Shown: piece by piece, positions 47,355 through 55,970 of the stretch | Position numbering within the stretch: the stretch's first letter is position 1 | Layout of the letters: every line of letters starts with the position of its first letter | NCBI RefSeq assembly: GCF_030283145.1 | Contig: NZ_JASNWE010000009.1 | Location: 1 to 64,000 of the forward strand | Length of the DNA: 64,000 nt | DNA from: Actinomadura xylanilytica | Lineage (GTDB): Bacteria > Actinomycetota > Actinomycetes > Streptosporangiales > Streptosporangiaceae | Direction: 5' to 3' | Translations under genes and position numbers: made by a program | The notes under the pieces: model-generated | The model's database searches: none | Told to the model about the DNA's origin: nothing | Seen by the model: only the letters and a program-made list of their open reading frames with translations

Positions 47355-47676
47355 ATGCTGGACGCGGACGTACTACGGCGGCTCGGAAATCTGACCGCCG
47401 CGCAGACCTACGCTGAGGAAGCTGTCCGCACCTCTGCAAAGACGCATCTTTCAAGCGCATCGGTTGGCGACGCTTGCGCAGGTGCTGGGAGAGCGCGGCG
47501 ACGCGGAGGCTTCTGCGGCGAAAGGGCGCCAGATGCTGGACTGCGCCGAGGGCATGGAGTCGGGCCGCATCCAAGACCGCGTCGCAGGTCTGTCGCGTGC
47601 GCTTGCAGCATTCGACTCCCCGTACATACGGGGTTCCCGTGAACGCGCCGATCTTCTGGCGCAGCACGACCAGTAG
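47355..47676 (+). pseudogene. C-terminal remnant of a TPR-type regulator, frameshifted
   Basis: The first part reads MLDADVLRRLGNLTAAQTYA with EEAVRTSAKTHLSS. The sequence then continues in another frame as HRLATLAQVLGERGDAEASA, ending in GLSRALAAFDSPYIRGSRER. Together these resemble the C-terminal end of actinomycete XRE/TPR regulators. The frame change is near 47460. The N-terminal helix-turn-helix is absent, probably removed when the IS inserted. Confidence 0.55.
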
Positions 47677-47717
47677 CGTGACGGCTGAGCCGCGCCACCG
47701 ACCAAGGGAGTTCGTCC

Positions 47718-48244
47718 GTGCGCTGGACCGTCCATTCGGAGAAGCCGCTCTACACCGATTCCTGGCTCGATATCCGCATCGCTGATGTCGAGATCACCGG
47801 CGGCCGTCATCTGAAGCACCGCATCATCCGTTCCCGGACCGGTGGCGCCGGCGCGGTCGTAGTGGACGATGGGCGTCGTGTGCTCCTGGAGTGGAGACAC
47901 CGATTCATCACCGATGCATGGGGCTGGGAGATTCCCATAGGCGGCACCGCGACGGGGAGGAACCGGCCGCCGCAGCCGCCCGCGAGGTCGAGGAAGAGAC
48001 CGGCTGGCGGCCCGGACCGATGCGTCCTCTCACCGTCATTCACCCAACACCCGGGATCTACGACTCTCAGCACCACATCTTCTGGGCAGACGGTGCCACC
48101 CACATCGGACCACCTACCGAGGACTGGGAAGCCGAGCGGATCGAATGGGTGCCACTGGCCGACATGCGCGGCCTGGTCGAAGCCGGGAAGATCGTCAGTG
48201 GAACCAGCATGGCCGCCCTTTTTCTCGCAGCCTCCGAAGTTTGA
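47718..48244 (+). pseudogene. Frameshifted NUDIX hydrolase
   Basis: GTG 47718 opens a frame with RWTVHSEKPLYTDSWLDIRI and GWEIPIGG. About 47945 the NUDIX box continues in the next frame: HRDGEEPAAAAAREVEEETG, then PLTVIHPTPGIYDSQHHIFW to the stop at 48244. A one-base change within the Gly-rich start of the box explains this. The box residues (G, E, REVEEE) are otherwise intact, so the break is recent or a sequencing error. NUDIX enzymes cleave nucleoside diphosphate derivatives. Confidence 0.75.
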
Positions 48245-48562
48245 GAGCCTTCCCCTCATCAGATCGACTAGCCGAATCTGACATCGGACGATGTTCCCGG
48301 CGATTCTTCTTCTGCTTCGCAGAGCGGATTCTGAAGGGCAGGTTGGGAGTTTGAACGGTGCGATAGAGGCCGGCATCGAGTGACAGAATCAACTCGTCAA
48401 CTGACATGAGTCCGCTTTATCGAGCCGACGCTTAATTACCTCGGTGCGGGATGCAAGATAGCTGGTAGAGCGCGACCTGTTGTGGATAACTTCCGCTCGG
48501 AAGATCACACTGGTTAAACAGGGGACCGAGCGCGGTCCCTCAAAAGCCAAGAGCGGAGGTAC
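48245..48562. other. Candidate oriT / regulatory region upstream of mobC
   Basis: This gene-free stretch precedes the mobilization genes. It has two clear inverted repeats: CTTCC at 48490-48494 with GGAAG at 48499-48503, and GGGACCG at 48522-48528 with CGGTCCC at 48533-48539 (4-base loop). TTGTGGATAAC (about 48480-48490) lies just before them. Origins of transfer for MobC/relaxase systems usually lie here and have such stems next to the nick site. The nick site itself cannot be named. Confidence 0.4.
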
Positions 48563-48982
48563 ATGACGACATCCAAACGAGGGAGCGACGGCTCGGAGCC
48601 GCTGCAGCGTCGAGCGAAGCTCGGCGGAGGGTGGCGGCGAGAGCGGGAATTGAGAATCCGGGTCGGCGACCAAGAGTACGAAGAGATCCACGAAGCGGCG
48701 ACGCTGGCTGGGCTCGCTTGTAGCGCCTTCGTTGTGAAAACGGTTCGGACTGCGATCCGGGAGCAGCAACCTGTGGACGGGATGCTCGCCGCATTGCATG
48801 CCGAGCTGCGCAATGCGAGCCGTCAGGTGAATGCGTTCGGGGTCAACCTCAACCAGCTCGTGCGCCATGCCAACGCCCACGGCCAGGTCCCGGAATCGGT
48901 GACGTGGCTGGCGGCGTACTGCTTCCAGGTGGTGCGACGGACCGAGGCCGTCATCGTCGAACTCGGTCGACGTCTACCGTGA
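48563..48982 (+). CDS. mobC: MobC-like relaxosome accessory protein
   Basis: The 139-aa protein has a ribbon-helix-helix-like start (ELRIRVGDQEYEEIHEAATL, then ACSAFVVKTVRTAI) and the MobC segment LRNASRQVNAFGVNLNQLVR. It would bind oriT and help the relaxase. A good site (GGAGG, 5 bp) precedes ATG 48563. Its stop overlaps the relaxase start (GTGA). Confidence 0.8.
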   Translation: MTTSKRGSDGSEPLQRRAKLGGGWRRERELRIRVGDQEYEEIHEAATLAGLACSAFVVKTVRTAIREQQPVDGMLAALHAELRNASRQVNAFGVNLNQLVRHANAHGQVPESVTWLAAYCFQVVRRTEAVIVELGRRLP

Positions 48983-50526
48983 TCGCGAAGGTCACTCGCG
49001 GCGCCGATGTCGGCAACCTGCTGCGCTACCTGTACGGGCCAGGCAAGCGCAACGAGCACGCCGACCCCCACATCGTCGCCGGGTACAGGCACCCGGCCGC
49101 CCTGGAACCAGCACGACGCGCGGACGGGAAGCGCGATCTCCGGTCGCTGGCTGAGGTGCTGCGGTCTCCGCTGGATACGATGAAGCGGAGTCGGCCCGCC
49201 GAGCCGGTCTGGCAATGCTCGCTCCGCACAGCCCCCACCGATCGTCCCCTGACCGATGAGGAGTGGGCCGACGTCGCCGAGGAGCTGATGCACCAGACCG
49301 GCATCGCACCACGGGACGATCCCGAGGCATGCCGTTGGATCGCCGTGCGCCACGCAGACGATCACATTCATGTCGTGGCCACACTCGCGCGCGAGGACGG
49401 CCGTCGACCGAACATCACCCGTGACTACCTCAAGGCCCGCAAGGCGTGCCAGACCGTCGAGCGACGGTATGGGTTGTGCCCCACTGCTCCTGCGGACCGG
49501 ACGGCGGCGCCCCGCCCTTCGCGGGCTGAGTTGGAACGGGCTCAGCGCGCCGGGTTGCAGGAGCCGCCCCGCGTCGCGCTGCGTCGGCACGTGGCCGCAG
49601 CCGCCGCAGCGTCCGACAGTGAGGAGGCGTTTTTCGGCGGCCTGCGCGAGCGCGGGCTGGCGGTACGGCTGAGATCCAGCGTTCGGACGCCCGGTGAGGT
49701 CACTGGCTACGCCGTCGCGATGCCCGAGTACACCAACTCGGAGGGTGAACCGATCTTCTTCTCCGGGGGCAAGGTCGCCGCCGACCTCACCTTGCCCAAG
49801 CTGCGCCATAAGTGGACGGACAGCGAGGTCCGCCGACCGGTGGCCCGGTCGCGCAGGTGGACGACGGGCTCGTCCGCCGACCACGAGGTGCGCGTTGCTG
49901 CCTACCGGGAGGCCGCCCGAGTAGCCGGGACGGCGGCTTGGCAGATGCGAGTCTTTCATGATCCAGGTGTCCGCGCTGACCTCGCAGCCGCGGCCGCTGA
50001 CGTCCTGCACGTCACGGCGGACATCACTGGTAACCGCGAACTGGCCAAGGCCGCCGACGCCTACGACCGCGCGGCCCGAGAACCGTTCGGCCGTCCACCA
50101 CCGGTGACACCGTGCGGAAGCGCTCTTCGCGCGGTAGCACGGACGCTTGCGCTCATCAACGTCGGCTGGGGAGAACGGCGCGAGCAGAGAAGAGCTTTCA
50201 CGGTTGACCTGCTGTTCCTCATCGCGAACATTGCAGCCCTCATCGAATCGGTAGCGGAGCATCGTCTTGCTCAGCAGCGCCTTGCCCAAGCCGATGCCGC
50301 ACGCCGGGCCGCCGGGCGGCTGCACAGCGTCCGACGGACGGAACCCCGGCAAGCTACCTCCGTGCCGCCGCGAGTCGTGGAGGCCCTGGAAGAGGAGCGG
50401 GCCATGGCACTTCTCGTGGCCGAGTCCTTCCCTGTGCCGTTGGTTGACGGGTTGAGGCCGACGGGCACCCGCGCAGCTCGTCCGTCCGAGAGGCCCTCGC
50501 ATCGAAAGGGTGCACCCAGGCGCTGA
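48979..50526 (+). CDS. HUH relaxase (MobA/VirD2-like)
   Basis: The 515-aa product has a likely catalytic Tyr in GNLLRYLYGPGKRNEHADPH and the HUH metal site in RHADDHIHVVATLARED. ITRDYLKARKACQTVERRYG is typical of actinobacterial relaxases. The remaining 300 residues are a helical region of unknown role. It would nick oriT and lead a single strand into a recipient through a transfer channel supplied by another element. GTG 48979 fits the overlap with mobC; the frame back to 48904 is not needed. Confidence 0.85.
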   Translation: MIAKVTRGADVGNLLRYLYGPGKRNEHADPHIVAGYRHPAALEPARRADGKRDLRSLAEVLRSPLDTMKRSRPAEPVWQCSLRTAPTDRPLTDEEWADVAEELMHQTGIAPRDDPEACRWIAVRHADDHIHVVATLAREDGRRPNITRDYLKARKACQTVERRYGLCPTAPADRTAAPRPSRAELERAQRAGLQEPPRVALRRHVAAAAAASDSEEAFFGGLRERGLAVRLRSSVRTPGEVTGYAVAMPEYTNSEGEPIFFSGGKVAADLTLPKLRHKWTDSEVRRPVARSRRWTTGSSADHEVRVAAYREAARVAGTAAWQMRVFHDPGVRADLAAAAADVLHVTADITGNRELAKAADAYDRAAREPFGRPPPVTPCGSALRAVARTLALINVGWGERREQRRAFTVDLLFLIANIAALIESVAEHRLAQQRLAQADAARRAAGRLHSVRRTEPRQATSVPPRVVEALEEERAMALLVAESFPVPLVDGLRPTGTRAARPSERPSHRKGAPRR

Positions 50527-50721
50527 CCAGGGGGAGGGGCGACTTGCCGAGGAGTTCGCAATGGTGGAGACCTGATCACGGTGCGTGCACAATGACGGAG
50601 CGTAAACAACGTCATGAAGTGGCAGAGCGTCTGCCTGCCGCTCCCCATCAGGAAGGAAGGGTCATGCCCACGATCAACTCTGGCCCTCCCACAGAGGGTC
50701 TGCACCTTCAGGAGTGCACTC

Positions 50722-51264
50722 ATGACCTTCGACCACACCCAGTCCGGTCGTGACGTCCAGACCGATGACGAGACCGAACAGTTCGCCTACGAGCTGGAGG
50801 GCGCCGTCCGCGCGCTGAAGCGGGCGGTCGGCCAACCGCATGGCCTTACCGGGCCGGCGACCGTCTACGCAGTGTTGGACGCCGTCCACACGGCCGCCTC
50901 CGGCCTCGATCAACTCCTCCTCCAACTCGAACGCTTCCTCATGCGTCAGCATATGGACGGACGCCTCGTCCGTGACCACGGTGCGAGCCTCGACGAAGCA
51001 CTCGATGCCTTCGGTCGCGCCATCCTCCACGCCCGCCACCAGGGCGCGGGATGCAGCGAGGCGGTCGACCAGGCCCGGAGCGCGATCAACCACGTTCACA
51101 GCGGTCTGTCGCCCGGAGACGGCGCGACACCGTCCCCCAACCCTGTCGCCGAACCGGCACCTGCGGCCCCGCTCCGACGAGCCGAGCCACGCGCGAGACA
51201 TCCCGAGAACCGACGGCTACGCACGAGATGGTTCGGCAACCCGCGGAGAGGGGCCGGAGCGTGA
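50722..51264 (+). CDS. Conserved element protein between relaxase and xis (180 aa), unknown
   Basis: ATG 50722 has AGGAG 8 bp upstream. The product is helical, with TEQFAYELEGAVRALKRAV and ASGLDQLLLQLERFLMRQHM, and a basic, Pro-rich tail. I know of no function. A similar gene is often found in this place in actinobacterial mobile elements. It ends in GTGA overlap with xis, so the two are co-expressed. A role in transfer or excision control is inferred. Confidence 0.6.
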   Translation: MTFDHTQSGRDVQTDDETEQFAYELEGAVRALKRAVGQPHGLTGPATVYAVLDAVHTAASGLDQLLLQLERFLMRQHMDGRLVRDHGASLDEALDAFGRAILHARHQGAGCSEAVDQARSAINHVHSGLSPGDGATPSPNPVAEPAPAAPLRRAEPRARHPENRRLRTRWFGNPRRGAGA

Positions 51265-51467
51265 AGCAGATGAGCCAGGACGAGTTGCTCGCCCTTCCCA
51301 CCACGGTCAGCGTCGAGACCGCCGCCCGCGCCATCGGGCTCGGACGCACGCGCGCCTACCAGCTTGCCCGCCAAGGGCAGTTCCCCTGCAAGGTGATCCG
51401 GATCGGGGCGAGCTACCGCGTCGTGACGGTTGACCTACGTCGGCTCCTCGGCATCGAGCCGAGCTAG
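51261..51467 (+). CDS. xis: Excisionase-like HTH protein
   Basis: The 68-aa protein is a small winged helix-turn-helix of the excisionase/AlpA group: TTVSVETAARAIGLGRTRAY, then LARQGQFPCKVIRIGASYRV. It would bend DNA at the attachment site and turn the integrase toward excision. GTG 51261 gives GTGA overlap with the upstream gene; ATG 51270 would remove only three residues. The gene lies about 230 bp from the right att repeat. Confidence 0.8.
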   Translation: MKQMSQDELLALPTTVSVETAARAIGLGRTRAYQLARQGQFPCKVIRIGASYRVVTVDLRRLLGIEPS

Positions 51468-51489
51468 CGAGCCGTCCCGTCCATCGAAC

Positions 51490-51523
51490 GAAGGTCCGGT
51501 TCCCGTTCGGGAGCCGGACCTTC
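51490..51523 (+). terminator. Hairpin terminator after xis
   Basis: A 10-bp perfect stem (GAAGGTCCGG at 51490-51499, CCGGACCTTC at 51514-51523) with an inner TCCCG/CGGGA stem lies 23 bp after the xis stop. It lacks a long T run, as is common in high-GC actinobacteria. Confidence 0.7.
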
Positions 51524-51633
51524 CGTGTTGAGGACGCAAGATCCGTCACCGTGCTGATCTTCGCCAGGGACGGTCAGACCATGATCACGAAGGTCCGCAG
51601 TTGAACCAGGATGACGCTCAGGCGTGCCAGATC

Positions 51634-51662
51634 CCAGTGACAAATGGGTGACAAATGATCTT
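51634..51662. repeat. Arm-type integrase site, right (two TGACAAATG repeats)
   Basis: TGACAAATG occurs at 51638-51646 and 51649-51657, with 11-bp spacing. The block equals 2457-2485 with one mismatch and in the same orientation. It ends 36 bp before the att core. Confidence 0.65.
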
Positions 51663-51671
51663 TAGAAAGGC

Positions 51672-51684
51672 GGTCAAGATCGCC
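51672..51684. repeat. Inverted partner of the left core-flanking repeat
   Basis: GGTCAAGATCGCC is the exact reverse complement of 2350-2362. It lies 14 bp before the att core. See the left copy for the interpretation. Confidence 0.6.
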
Positions 51685-51698
51685 CTGCAGGCGTCTGG

Positions 51699-51757
51699 CC
51701 TGGGCCTTTTAGTGGGAGCGGGCGACGGGAATCGAACCCGCGTAGCCAGTTTGGAAG
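51699..51757. repeat. attR: att core inside the intact tRNA-Gly
   Basis: This is the right copy of the 59-bp repeat, offset 49,409 bp from the left copy. It overlaps the 3' 41 bases of tRNA-Gly on the minus strand, so integration restores a full tRNA. Confidence 0.9.
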
Positions 51758-51787
51758 ACTGGGGCTCTACCATTGAGCTACGCCCGC
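51717..51787 (-). tRNA. tRNA-Gly(UCC)
   Basis: The cloverleaf is complete: acceptor GCGGGCG with CGCCCGC, D-arm GCTC/GAGC, anticodon stem CCAGT/ACTGG with loop CTTCCAA (anticodon TCC), and T-arm CGGGTTCGATTCCCG. The discriminator is U and CCA is not encoded. Its 3' half is the attachment site of the 49-kb element. Confidence 0.95.
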
Positions 51788-51931
51788 GCGCGAGGGGACT
51801 GCCCCTCGATCGCCAGGAAGTAGCGTACAGGGTTTCCCGGGTGGTCGGGGTTGGCGACCGGAATGCCGGGCTGGGCGGAGCGGGCGAGGGGTGATCGGGA
51901 CTAGACTGCCGCTGCGCCGTGATGGTGCGGC

Positions 51932-52005
51932 GGGCTGTAGCGCAGTTTGGTAGCGCACCGGCTTTGGGTGCCGGGGGTCGTGGGTTCAAATCCCGCCAGC
52001 CCGAC
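51932..52005 (+). tRNA. tRNA-Pro(UGG)
   Basis: Acceptor CGGGCTG pairs with CAGCCCG. The anticodon loop TTTGGGT gives anticodon TGG, and the T-arm is GTGGGTTCAAATCCCGC. CCA is not encoded. It lies 144 bp from tRNA-Gly and on the opposite strand. Confidence 0.95.
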
Positions 52006-52238
52006 CGAGATCGGACCCTGTTCCCGCGGTGAGCGGGAGATCGGGAGACGATCTTCAGATGCTTCCCCGTGGGGAGGAGCCCGTCCGGCAACGGAGCGGG
52101 CCACTGCGGGGCGAGCAGCAGGCGTTCAGTCGGAGGCTGCTCCCGGCCGCCAGGCCCGACGGGCGGGCGGTCACGTTGCGGCGGCCTGCGGTGGTTCGCT
52201 CCGGGGACGTAGTGGTCCTCGACGTCGACGGCGGGCCT

Positions 52239-53435
52239 CTAGTTCGCGGTGACCCGCTCGTCCCAGTCGATGTGATGGTCGTAGGCGCTCATCACCTGCT
52301 TGCTGTTGGCGGTGAGCTTGAGGACGACGGGCAGGAACGTGTCCCGGAGCACGCGGCCGACCGGGCCGGCCGCCTTGTTGCTGTTGATGCGAGCGGCGGC
52401 CTTGATGATGCTCTCGACCCGGGGACGGCGCAGCTCCTCGAACCGTGCGAACGCGGCGCGCGGGGCGGGCAGGTCGCGCAGGCACTTGGCGAGCACGACC
52501 GCGTCCTCGATCGACAGCGAGGCGCCCTGCCCGGACGTCGGCGTCGGGGCGTGCGCGGCGTCGCCGATGACGACCATGCGGCCGTTGTGCCAGACCGGCA
52601 GGTGCGGGACCGAGTGCACGGGGGTGGCCCGCAGGTCGCCCGGATCGCTCGCCTCGACGCAGCGGACCGCCGGCCCGGCGTCGCCGGCGAACAGGTCGGT
52701 CAGGGTGCGCCGCCACTGCTCGCCGGAGACCGCCTCCAGTTCGCCGCGCTCGGGCTCGCGGGCGCGGGGCACGTTGGCGAACCACCACACCCCGTCATCG
52801 GGTGAGGCCGCGTACCCGAAGAACGCACGCCTGCCGAAGATCATGGTGTAGCCGCCGTCCGCGCCGTCCAGCCCGGTCCCGGCGGCGTAGCCGCCGAGGC
52901 TGATCAGACCGGAGTAGGCGGGCGCGGGCGCGGCCGGGTCGATCAGCGAGCGGACGGTGGAATGGACGCCGTCCGCGCCGATCAGCAGCTCGCCGGTGGC
53001 CTCGGTGCCGTCGGCGAACACCGCCCGCACCCCGTCGCCGGTCTCTTCGGCGCCCACCAGCCGCTTGCCGTGCTCGATGCGGACGCCGCGCGAGACCGCC
53101 TCGTCGTGGAGGATCCGGTACAGGTCGGCGCGCCTGAGGGTGTGGCTGGCCGTGCCGTCCGGCAGTTCCCGGCCCGTGCGCGTCGCGCCCAGGTTCTTGC
53201 CGGTGGAGCTGCGCAGGGTGAGCGTGGGCGTGCTGAACCCGGCGGCCAGCGCCGCCTCGCCCGCGCCGATCGTGCGCAGCGCGTCGATCCCGTTGGTCGC
53301 CAGGGTCAGGAACGCCCCCGCGGCGTCGGCGGTTTCGGAACGCGCCTCGAAGACGACCGCGTCGATCCCGGCCTTCCGTAGTGCGTGCGCGGTGATCGGG
53401 CCGGCGATGCCGCCCCCTGCGATGAGTACCGTCAT
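52239..53435 (-). CDS. FAD-dependent monooxygenase (PHBH fold)
   Basis: The product (398 aa) starts with the FAD-binding motif LIAGGGIAGPITAHALRKAG. It has the DG motif LIGADGVHSTVRSL and the GD motif VVIGDAAHAPTPTSGQG. It would hydroxylate or degrade an aromatic or polyketide substrate using NADPH and oxygen; several relatives inactivate antibiotics. ATG 53435 gives ATGA overlap with the PadR gene, so the two form an operon, and the substrate may be the inducer. The frame extending to 53570 is rejected because it lies inside padR. Confidence 0.85.
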   Translation of the reverse strand: MTVLIAGGGIAGPITAHALRKAGIDAVVFEARSETADAAGAFLTLATNGIDALRTIGAGEAALAAGFSTPTLTLRSSTGKNLGATRTGRELPDGTASHTLRRADLYRILHDEAVSRGVRIEHGKRLVGAEETGDGVRAVFADGTEATGELLIGADGVHSTVRSLIDPAAPAPAYSGLISLGGYAAGTGLDGADGGYTMIFGRRAFFGYAASPDDGVWWFANVPRAREPERGELEAVSGEQWRRTLTDLFAGDAGPAVRCVEASDPGDLRATPVHSVPHLPVWHNGRMVVIGDAAHAPTPTSGQGASLSIEDAVVLAKCLRDLPAPRAAFARFEELRRPRVESIIKAAARINSNKAAGPVGRVLRDTFLPVVLKLTANSKQVMSAYDHHIDWDERVTAN

Positions 53436-54025
53436 TGCCTGCTCCCCATCATCTGCTGCCATTGCCGGATGTAGTCCGGCCGCTGGAGGGACTCCATCAG
53501 CCGGGTGACGAAACGGCACTCGGTGTCCAGCGTGGCGAGCTCGTACTCGTCCTCGACCAGGAACACCCACATGACGCCCTGCTCGGTGGCGCCCCGGACG
53601 GTCTCGCGGATCTCGGCGATCTGCGCGGTCAGGGCCTCCAGCCGCTCGCCGAGCAGCGCGGTCGCCTCGGCCGGGTCGAGCACGACCAGCAGCGACAGCG
53701 CCACCCCGAAGCGCGGGTACTCCTCCTGCGGCTGCGCCAGCAGCTCGCGCAGCCAGGCGTAGAGCTCGTCCCTGCCCGCGCCGGTGAGCGCGTAGACGGT
53801 GCGCTCGGGCCGCTGGGTGTCGCGGACGGTCTCGCGCTCGGCGATGAAGCCGGCCTTCTTCAGCTGCTCGACCACCATGTACAGCGATCCGCGGTTGTAC
53901 TTCACGGTGCTGTCGTGGTCGTGCTCTTTGAGGCGCCGCCCGATCTCGTACGGGTGCATCGGCTCGGCGAGCAGCTCGGCGAGCACCACCAGGGCGAGCG
54001 GGTTGGCCACCTTGCGTCGTGCCAT
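53432..54025 (-). CDS. PadR-family transcriptional regulator
   Basis: The 197-aa protein has the PadR winged helix (NPLALVVLAELLAEPMHPYE, then NRGSLYMVVEQLKKAGFIAE, ERTVYALTGAGRDEL) and a C-terminal dimerisation helix region. ATG 54025 follows AGGAG by 5 bp. It probably represses itself and the monooxygenase and is released by a phenolic or drug-like ligand. Confidence 0.88.
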   Translation of the reverse strand: MARRKVANPLALVVLAELLAEPMHPYEIGRRLKEHDHDSTVKYNRGSLYMVVEQLKKAGFIAERETVRDTQRPERTVYALTGAGRDELYAWLRELLAQPQEEYPRFGVALSLLVVLDPAEATALLGERLEALTAQIAEIRETVRGATEQGVMWVFLVEDEYELATLDTECRFVTRLMESLQRPDYIRQWQQMMGSRQ

Positions 54026-54039
54026 CAATGCTCCTGTTG

Positions 54040-54081
54040 GTTGATATCGACTATTTAGCACTTGTTAGTCAATGTCAACTA
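54040..54081. promoter_or_regulatory. PadR operator candidates
   Basis: GTTGATATCGAC (54040-54051) is a near-perfect palindrome right upstream of the regulator. TAGTCAATGTCAACTA (54066-54081) is an imperfect one. Both lie in an AT-rich island where the promoter must be and resemble ATGT/ACAT-type PadR boxes only loosely. Confidence 0.45.
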
Positions 54082-54213
54082 TATGTCTTTCGGTCGGATG
54101 AACGGAGGCCGGTTCCTCGCCGGTCTGGTGGGAACGTCTTCCCGTGCGACCGCCGCGAGGCGGTGTCCCCCCGGCAGGACCGAAGCGGGCACGGCGAAGA
54201 ACGGGGAACGGAC

Positions 54214-54666
54214 ATGCGTCGCGAAGATCTCCCGGCTCCGGAGAGCGGGATCCTGGTCACCCACTTCCTCACGGTGGCCGATGTGGCCCGCTCGCGGGCC
54301 TTCTACGCCGACGTCCTCGGCGGCGAGGTGGTGCTCGACGAGAACCCCTGCATGGTCAAGCTCGCCAACAGCTGGCTGATCATGAACCCGGGGGGCGGTC
54401 CCACTCCCGACAAGCCGGGCGTCACGCTGCGCACGCCGCCCGACCCCGCCGCCACGTCGTGCTTCCTCAACCTCCGGGTCGCCGACATCGCGGCCTGCTA
54501 CCAGGAGTGGAGCGCCAAGGGCGCCGAGTTCCTCACCCCGCCGATCGACCGCAAGGCCGAGCTGCGCTGCTACATGCGCGACCCGGACGGCTACCTCATC
54601 GAGGTCGGCCAGTCCACCGGGCTGCTCCAGGGCGTCTTCGCCGACCCGCCCGCGGGCACCGGCTGA
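54214..54666 (+). CDS. VOC-family (glyoxalase-like) protein
   Basis: The 150-aa protein has one glyoxalase/bleomycin-resistance fold: VTHFLTVADVARSRAFYADV, GGEVVLDENPCMVKL, and RCYMRDPDGYLIEVGQSTG with the conserved metal-site Glu. It may bind metal and act as a dioxygenase, isomerase or drug-binding protein. ATG 54214 has GGGGAAC upstream. It is divergent from the PadR/monooxygenase pair and could share its regulation. Confidence 0.8.
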   Translation: MRREDLPAPESGILVTHFLTVADVARSRAFYADVLGGEVVLDENPCMVKLANSWLIMNPGGGPTPDKPGVTLRTPPDPAATSCFLNLRVADIAACYQEWSAKGAEFLTPPIDRKAELRCYMRDPDGYLIEVGQSTGLLQGVFADPPAGTG

Positions 54667-54755
54667 GCCGCACGGCGCCGGAGCCGACCCCCTGACGCGG
54701 GCCGGGCGGGCGCCGTAGCCTGAGGACGTCGAGACCTCAGGAGGTTGCGGGGCCC

Positions 54756-55353
54756 ATGGCGGACGACGGTAGCCCTGAGACCGCAGGCACCCGGGTGGCG
54801 CGTGCGCGGAAGCGGCGCGGGCTCACACAGACCGGGCTGGCGCAGCGGGCCAGCTACTCGCGCGGGCATCTCGCGCAGGTGGAGGCTGCGCACAAGGCCG
54901 CCACCCTCGCGGCCGTCGCGGCGGCGCTCGGCATGGACCCCGCCGAGCTCTACGGGCAGCCGTACCAGAGCCGCGGGCAGGACGACCGGGTGCACGCGAT
55001 GATCCCCGAGCTCCGCCGCGTCCTGGCGTACATGGACGTCGGGCCCGAGCTGGCCGGGCGGCCCCGCTCGGTGGACGTCCTCGCGGCGGAGGTCGCGACG
55101 GCCCGGCGGCTGGAGACGAAGGCGCAGCTCACCAAGCTCGGCGTGCGGCTCCCGGCGGTGCTGGAGGAGCTGTCGTTCTGGGCGCACGAGAGCGACTCGG
55201 CGCGGTTCGCTGGCGTTCCGGTCGTCCGTCGGGCTGGCGCGGCGGCTGGGGTACAGCGATGACTCGCTCGCCCTGCTGGAGCACGCGGCGGACGCCGCCC
55301 GGCGCTCCCGCGATCCGCATCTGTTCTTCGTGGCGGTGGGCACCCGCGCCTGA
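54756..55353 (+). pseudogene. XRE-family regulator, shortened and frameshifted
   Basis: The N-terminal helix-turn-helix is normal (RARKRRGLTQTGLAQRASYS, then HLAQVEAAHKAATLAAVAAA). The frame breaks near 55205. In another frame the usual tail is found: RRLGYSDDSLALLEHAADAA and DPHLFFVAVGTRA before the stop at 55353. Actinobacterial proteins of this type are about 390 aa with a TPR region; here most of it is lost. A shortened protein that ends in the first frame at 55262 could still bind DNA. Confidence 0.65.
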
Positions 55354-55497
55354 CCGCGGCCACGCGGGGGAATGTCGATATCTCCCGAATTGTGGGTTCG
55401 ACTGCTCCTGCGGGGGCCCCTGTGGCGGCCGGGCACGGACGGGCGGGGCGGCGGGGGGCGCCGGCGCGTGCCGGGCTCGCTGACGAGGGGGAGCAGC

Positions 55498-55926
55498 ATG
55501 AAGGCCGTTCAATACCGCGCGATCGGCGCAGATCCGGAGGTCGTCACCGTCCCGGACCCCGAGCCGGGGCCGGGGCAGGTGCTGCTGAAGGTGACCGCGG
55601 CCGGGGTCTGCCATTCCGACATCGCCGTCCGTGGGGCTGCGGGCGGTGCGCGATGTGCGCGCGGGGCCAGGAGAACTACTGCCTGCGCGCCGGGGAGCTG
55701 AAGATCTTCCCGCCGGGCCTCGGCGCGCCGGGCGCGCTCGCCGAGTACCTGCTGGTCGACGACGCCCGGCACCTGGTGCCGCTCGGCGGCCTGGACCCGG
55801 TGACCAGCGTGCCGCTGACTGGACGTGCACGTCGAGCAGTACGGGATCGACGAGGCGCCTGAGGCGTACGAGCGGCTGCACGCGGGCCGGGTCAACGGCC
55901 GCGCGGTGATCGTCCCGACCGGCTGA
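55498..55926 (+). pseudogene. Zinc-binding alcohol dehydrogenase, internally deleted
   Basis: ATG 55498 begins a typical start: MKAVQYRAIGADPEVVTVPD, then VTAAGVCHSDIAV with the catalytic Cys. Then the GHE block is missing and the frame changes. The structural zinc loop is left (GCGRCAMCARGQENYCLRAG), then EYLLVDDARHLVPLGGL. The whole Rossmann domain is deleted, and the tail (EAYERLHAGRVNGRAVIVPT) comes in yet another frame. It is a clear relic. Confidence 0.8.
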
Positions 55927-55970
55927 CCTCGGGGGCCGGTGCGCGGTGCGCGCACCGGCCCCCGCAGCGG

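Larger units (their letters stand above)
2290..51757 (+). mobile_element. Integrative mobilizable element in tRNA-Gly(UCC), 49.4 kb, carrying defence genes
   Basis: A 59-bp direct repeat made of the 3' part of tRNA-Gly plus its flank bounds the region (left 2290-2348, right 51699-51757; one mismatch at 2336/51745). The integrase gene is next to the left end. A small excisionase-like gene, a relaxase and a MobC-like gene lie at the right end. The intact tRNA is regenerated at the right end (51717-51787). No type IV secretion or FtsK-type transfer genes are visible, which fits a mobilizable rather than self-transferring element. Nearly all cargo is defence-type or regulatory. Confidence 0.85.
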
